Source of the DNA: Clostridia bacterium
GTDB lineage: Bacteria > Bacillota > Clostridia > UBA1381
DNA: 9,109 nt
NCBI GenBank assembly: GCA_900770405.1
Contig: CAAGKL010000097.1
Span: 1-9,109, forward strand
Reading direction: 5' to 3'
Shown: piece by piece, positions 5,246 through 9,109 of the stretch
How positions within the stretch are numbered: the stretch's first letter is position 1
Layout of the letters: the number at the start of each line of letters is the position of its first letter
Notes under the pieces: model-generated
Database searches by the model: none
Told to the model about the DNA's origin: nothing
What the model saw: only the letters and a program-made list of their open reading frames with translations
Translations under genes and position numbers: made by a program

Positions 5246-8200
5246 TTATTGAGCAATATAAACGCCAGTGTGCGGCGCGAGGGTGTCGCGGTCGAGCAGA
5301 AAGCACTTCACGCCGTCGCCCGGCTCGGCGGAAATTTCGGCCTCGGCGGTCAGCTGCGCATATTCGTCGGCGGCGCAGGGGACGAGCCGCACTGCCTTAA
5401 GCGCCGTGCCGTCATATGCCGCGGCGGCGAAATAATATTCCCCGCCGGCGTTGACCGAGCAGAGTATTTTACAGATATTGTCGCTTTGCGAAAACTCGCA
5501 CAGGCGGCTTTTTTCGGCTGCGTGCGGGCACGCCGCAACCGCGTTGTCCGAGGTGTAGATTTTTATATCATCGAGCAAAAACCGCGCTCCCGCAGGGGCG
5601 GAATTGCTGACGAGCAAAAGCTGCCGCTCGGCATCGACAGCCGCCGGCAATGCCGCGGGCGTTACATCGGCGCAGCCGATTGACGAAAATGTCGCCGTAA
5701 CGACCGGCTTGCCGTTGAGCCACGCGTAAAAGCGGGTTTCGTTTTTATTGTACTTGTTCACATTATCCGCCGCGACAACGAGCCTGTACCACCTGTCGGG
5801 CAGCAGCTTTACGTTGAGCGCGCGGTCGCCGTGGAGCGCGTTTGATGTCGCCGCGAGCCCGCCGATCCAGAGGTCGCCGCCCGCCGTGATTTCAAACGGG
5901 AATCCGACGCCCTCCATATACACGCGCCGCAGCGCGCCCTCGAATTTGAAGGTCAGCTCGTAGTAGGTGACCTTGTCCGCGTATTCCGCGCTGTCCCAGT
6001 ATTCGCCGTTGCCGAGCACGAAATAGCCGCCGCCGGCGTTCGGCGTGAACGCGGCGCTGTTTCCACCCTTTTGCCCGTCGCTGACGAGGGTCGGCGCGAT
6101 GTCGGAAATCGACGGCGTTGACATCGAGCCCAGATAGGAGAAGGTCCTGTCCGAGGCGGTATTCTGCCAGAGCGTGTCCGTGTCGCCGGGGCTGTCGAAG
6201 TCGAGGTCATAATATTTGTGGGTTTCGCCCTCGCCGACGTTCTTTTCCCAGCGTGCCTTAACAAACACATCGCGGTCGGGCATTTCAAAGAAGGCGTTTT
6301 GCGAGAGCGGGCGGATAAGCTTAACGCCGTCACCCTCCCAGCCGACAAAGCTGTAGCCGGGGCGCGTGCCCGCGCTGATGCCGACAACGCTCCCCGCGGC
6401 GAGATACCTGAGCGCGGCGGAGGGGGCAAAGCTGTCCTCGATTGTGACCGCGTGCTTTGCTTGGGGCACGCTTTGCAGCTGCCAGTCGTCAAGCGGCGTA
6501 AAATCCGCGGCGGGCGGCTCTGTGCCTGTCTGCGGCACGAACCGCACAGCCATATCTATATTTTTTGCCGCGCTCTTGTAAACCGTGAGCTTCTGCACGC
6601 CGTCGTTCGAGTCCTGCGGCGGGGTCGGCGAGGTGGCAAGCGGCGCGGCGGCGCGGATTTCAAAGGCTAGCGAGTTGTCGTCCGAGATGAGATACGCCTT
6701 GATTTTTTTGCCGTTTTTGGACAGCGTGGCGGATTTTCTGTCGGAGCTGAGCGTGATTTCGGCGTCGGTGTGCATAAACCAGTAGTAGGGCGCGGCGGCG
6801 CTGATTGAAAGCTCGTCTTGCACCGTGACGCACTGCGTCTGTTTTTCAAGGTAAATCCCGCGCTGCCAGTCCGTCACGCCGCGGAAGGCGAGCTGGTCGG
6901 TGAAATCATATATCGCAAATGCCGAGACCGCGCCGTTTTCAAAGTCCTTTTTCACCGCGTGCGCCGTCGGGTTGTGGTCGAAATCGCTGTCCGGCGCGAC
7001 AACCACGGTGTTGTGCCCCTCGGCGCGGGCGCGGTAATACTGCTTGCGGTGGATTGAGTTGGAGGCGTACATACCGCTCTCCGAGCCAAGATCGAGCGCC
7101 CAGCGTTCGCCGAGCATATCGAGAATGAACGAGCCGTCAAAATCCTGCATACTATCGACCGACTTGTCCATAAAGTGGCAGAACATCGAAATCCATGAGC
7201 TCGTGCGGTTTTTGCCGCCGCTGAGGGAGGCGGTGCTCGCCGCGCCGACGGCGATATAATTGCGGTCGTAGCTTGTGTCGGCATCGGTCGGCGGCTCGTA
7301 CCAGAGAATGTCGCGGTAGGTCGGGGCGAGGTTGTGCTCGGCAAGCTGCTCCTCGCGCAAGGCGGAATACTTCGCGTCGCCGCTTACGCGGGCGAAATAG
7401 CGGTATTCCGGCGCGTCGGCAAATTCGGCATCGTTCGAGTCGAAGTTATACAGCCCCGCGGGTCCCGAAAGCTGCATCAGCCAGTCGAAGGTCATCGCCA
7501 CGCCGGGCGCGTTGGTGAGCGTGTAATCCGTGCCGAGCGCGCTCTCGAGCGAGGCAATAAAATTCGTCATATAGGTCATCGCGTAGCGCCAGTAGCCCGT
7601 GCCGTCGACCATCGCCCCGTCGGGCATATACGAGTCCTGCAAGTCCTTCAGCCGCTCAATCCCCTCGCTTATCACCGCCCCGGCATCGTCAAATCCGTCC
7701 AAAGCCTCGTCGCCGACGGCAAGCGCCGCCATAGCCGTGCCCGCCGAGCAGACGGCAATCCAGTTGTTTGGATAGGCGAAGCTGTAGGGACAGCTCCAGT
7801 TGTACGGGCGCGAGCGGTGCGCGTCGTTGTAGTCCTCCATAACCGGGATAAAGGATTTTTCGATGAGTGCATTTTGGATATAGGCCTTCTGCGCGTCGGA
7901 AAGCCTGTCGTAGCACCAGTCATAGCCCAGCGCGACCGCGGCGGACATCTCCGCGACGGCGAGAAAATGCTGCGGATTCCAGTTCGGGAACTCGTCGGAG
8001 CAAACCGTCATAATCACGTCAATCGCCGCGTCGGCGTAGTCACCGCGCCCGGTTATGAGGTAGGCAAAGCCTAAATTTTCCACGCGCTTTAACGCATCGC
8101 GCGCGGTATAGAGCAAAAGGGAATTGCTGTTGTCGATTTTCGGCATATTGAGGAAGCATTCGGCGTTGTCGAGCACGGTCTGCATATATTCGCGCGGTGC

Positions 8201-9109
8201 GCCGGAGGTGACGCTCTTTTTGAGCATCCTGACGCTGTCGGGCGTGACCAAAAGCCGCGGGTGGCGGCGGTCGGGGTTGTTCTCCGAAATGGCGGCGATC
8301 ACCTCGTCGGGCGTGGGCGTGCGCTCATAGATTATTTCGCGCAGAGCCTTCGAGAGTGTGCGGTGCGCGCCCTTTTCGCCGAAGTCGAGCTCCGCTGCGC
8401 CGCCCGCTGTGAAGATGCCGTTTTCGTACTGCCTGTGCGCTATGCCGAAAATTTCGCAGATGTCGGCGGCGGGCACGTATAATTTTCCGCGCGCGTAAAA
8501 CGGCGCATCGCAAAGCGCATATGCGCTGCCGTTCACCTCGGCATAGGCATCGTCTGCGCGCAGAATTACGGTCTTTGCGCCGTCGGAAATGCTTGATGCG
8601 CTGTAGCTTTTGCCGAGCGCGTCGGCGAGAAATTCCGCCGGAACGAAGATATTATCCCCGCGCATAATCGGGTTTACGCCACCGACCGTTCTGCCGCCGA
8701 CGCCCGCGCGGGGGCTTTTGGCGTAGAGAAGCAAATCCCCCTCGGCGGGGCGTCTGAATTTATCGTACACGCTGCCGCCGTCAAAATCCTCGGGCGTGAC
8801 CGCCTCGTCGGTGCGGTAAATCCTAATGTTGTCGAGCTGCAAGCCGGCGCTGATATTTTCCGGCGTCACGTACCAGAGCATATGCCGCTGCACGCCGTAC
8901 GCCGCCGCGTATGACGCGCGCACCGTGTTCGCACAGCCGCAGTTCGGCGTCGCGTCGGTCTCGAGCCGCCGGCCGTTGAGCCACGCGTAAAAGCGGGTTT
9001 CCTTGTTGTTGTATTTGTTGACGTTGTCCGCCGCGATTACAAAATCATACCACACGTCGGGCAGGATTTCGGTGTCCTTCGCCTGCGCGCCGGCGAAAAC
9101 ATTGCGCTC
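5246..9109 (-). CDS. Large modular heparinase II/III-like protein, probable exported polysaccharide lyase (N-terminus outside window)
   Basis: 1287 residues are visible; the frame stays open to the right edge, so the N-terminus and any signal peptide lie outside. A GTG at 9055 is internal, since homology to the second module begins before it. Visible modules: 1-108, LamG-like beta sandwich; about 136-236, stalk module of the copper-amine-oxidase N1 type (I-F-V-P-A-E-F-L, K-L-Y-V-P-A); about 280-560, alpha-toroid with N-N-W (448-450) and D-G-T-G-Tyr506-W; about 615-858, beta sandwich with His699 in E-G-H-N-T; about 903-956, InlB/Flg_new-type repeat (G-Y-S-F-V-G-W to V-K-A-R-W); about 963-1188, second LamG-like module; the last 90 residues, a beta-rich module with six cysteines. 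Toroid, Tyr and His match heparinase II/III-family polysaccharide lyases, which eliminate uronic-acid glycans, but the substrate cannot be read. The accessory modules suggest a secreted, glycan- or wall-bound protein. Two acetylesterase genes follow, fitting a carbohydrate role. Confidence 0.88.
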   Translation of the reverse strand, partial: ERNVFAGAQAKDTEILPDVWYDFVIAADNVNKYNNKETRFYAWLNGRRLETDATPNCGCANTVRASYAAAYGVQRHMLWYVTPENISAGLQLDNIRIYRTDEAVTPEDFDGGSVYDKFRRPAEGDLLLYAKSPRAGVGGRTVGGVNPIMRGDNIFVPAEFLADALGKSYSASSISDGAKTVILRADDAYAEVNGSAYALCDAPFYARGKLYVPAADICEIFGIAHRQYENGIFTAGGAAELDFGEKGAHRTLSKALREIIYERTPTPDEVIAAISENNPDRRHPRLLVTPDSVRMLKKSVTSGAPREYMQTVLDNAECFLNMPKIDNSNSLLLYTARDALKRVENLGFAYLITGRGDYADAAIDVIMTVCSDEFPNWNPQHFLAVAEMSAAVALGYDWCYDRLSDAQKAYIQNALIEKSFIPVMEDYNDAHRSRPYNWSCPYSFAYPNNWIAVCSAGTAMAALAVGDEALDGFDDAGAVISEGIERLKDLQDSYMPDGAMVDGTGYWRYAMTYMTNFIASLESALGTDYTLTNAPGVAMTFDWLMQLSGPAGLYNFDSNDAEFADAPEYRYFARVSGDAKYSALREEQLAEHNLAPTYRDILWYEPPTDADTSYDRNYIAVGAASTASLSGGKNRTSSWISMFCHFMDKSVDSMQDFDGSFILDMLGERWALDLGSESGMYASNSIHRKQYYRARAEGHNTVVVAPDSDFDHNPTAHAVKKDFENGAVSAFAIYDFTDQLAFRGVTDWQRGIYLEKQTQCVTVQDELSISAAAPYYWFMHTDAEITLSSDRKSATLSKNGKKIKAYLISDDNSLAFEIRAAAPLATSPTPPQDSNDGVQKLTVYKSAAKNIDMAVRFVPQTGTEPPAADFTPLDDWQLQSVPQAKHAVTIEDSFAPSAALRYLAAGSVVGISAGTRPGYSFVGWEGDGVKLIRPLSQNAFFEMPDRDVFVKARWEKNVGEGETHKYYDLDFDSPGDTDTLWQNTASDRTFSYLGSMSTPSISDIAPTLVSDGQKGGNSAAFTPNAGGGYFVLGNGEYWDSAEYADKVTYYELTFKFEGALRRVYMEGVGFPFEITAGGDLWIGGLAATSNALHGDRALNVKLLPDRWYRLVVAADNVNKYNKNETRFYAWLNGKPVVTATFSSIGCADVTPAALPAAVDAERQLLLVSNSAPAGARFLLDDIKIYTSDNAVAACPHAAEKSRLCEFSQSDNICKILCSVNAGGEYYFAAAAYDGTALKAVRLVPCAADEYAQLTAEAEISAEPGDGVKCFLLDRDTLAPHTGVYIAQ
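5711..5740. repeat. 30-bp exact direct repeat, copy 1 (second LamG-like module)
   Basis: These 30 bases are identical, in the same orientation, to 8972-9001, and the flanking base differs on both sides. In the large - strand gene both copies encode the same strand, E-T-R-F-Y-A-W-L-N-G. Homology continues outside the exact match at protein level on both sides, so the repeat is the best-preserved part of two duplicated modules rather than a mobile or recombination site. Confidence 0.9.
8972..9001. repeat. 30-bp exact direct repeat, copy 2 (first LamG-like module)
   Basis: This is the partner of 5711-5740, about 3.26 kb away in the same gene. It encodes the E-T-R-F-Y-A-W-L-N-G strand of the N-terminal LamG-like module. 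The surrounding protein (A-A-D-N-V-N-K-Y-N before it in both copies) is also conserved, with synonymous base changes outside the exact match. Confidence 0.9.

Noticed and set aside
7334..8074. 246-codon open frame on the + strand inside the large lyase gene
   Set aside because: It is arginine- and valine-rich with no recognisable motif, and lies opposite the conserved toroid domain, so it is a shadow.
5711..9001. The 30-bp direct repeats as an integration or mobile-element boundary
   Set aside because: Both copies lie in frame within homologous protein modules of one intact gene. There is no integrase, transposase or inverted repeat nearby.
9053..9055. GTG as a start codon for the large gene
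   Set aside because: The frame stays open to the window edge, and the 18 codons before this GTG align with the second LamG-like module, so the codon is an internal valine.
3575..9109. Horizontal acquisition of the - strand block
   Set aside because: It looks richer in G+C-ending codons than the ribosomal genes, but the neighbouring + strand hydrolase and YitT-like genes lean the same way, and highly expressed genes often differ. There is no boundary feature to support transfer.

Overview
The window looks like chromosomal DNA from a Gram-positive, probably clostridial (Bacillota) bacterium of moderately high G+C content. The evidence is the rpsF-ssb-rpsR operon order, strong AGGAG-type ribosome binding sites, near-consensus sigma-A promoters with 17-bp spacers, a YitT-family membrane protein, and a surface-type protein built from modules common in Firmicutes. 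I cannot name the species.

Layout. Positions 1-1149 (+ strand) hold the end of the ribosomal operon: the last 86 codons of rpsF (S6), a complete ssb and a complete rpsR (S18, zinc-ribbon form), closed by a strong intrinsic terminator. Positions 1162-3564 (+) hold a second unit. A textbook promoter drives a cytoplasmic SxxK serine hydrolase of the beta-lactamase/esterase fold and a YitT-like membrane protein, and the unit ends at a 15-bp-stem terminator that can act in both directions. From 3575 to the right edge everything is on the - strand. Reading in transcription order from the right, there is a very large multimodular heparinase II/III-like protein, truncated by the window edge, then a SASA-type acetylesterase, then an SGNH/GDSL hydrolase. 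The two esterases are 5 bp apart and have their own near-perfect promoter just after the large gene's stop.

How the genes may work together. The - strand block reads as a small carbohydrate-handling locus. The large, probably exported protein has an alpha-toroid plus beta-sandwich fold of polysaccharide lyases, flanked by beta-rich modules that could bind glycans or the cell wall. The two downstream esterases have no signal peptides and could remove O-acetyl groups from imported sugar fragments. The substrate is not evident, and this link is inference from family and position. The serine hydrolase-YitT pair has no clear functional tie to either neighbour.

The least ordinary item is the architecture of the large protein: two related LamG-like modules sharing an exact 30-bp DNA repeat, a copper-amine-oxidase-N-type stalk module, a heparinase II/III core, an InlB-type repeat and a cysteine-rich C-terminal module. 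I saw no CRISPR array, tRNA, rRNA, insertion sequence, riboswitch or phage genes. No gene-free stretch exceeds about 120 bp.
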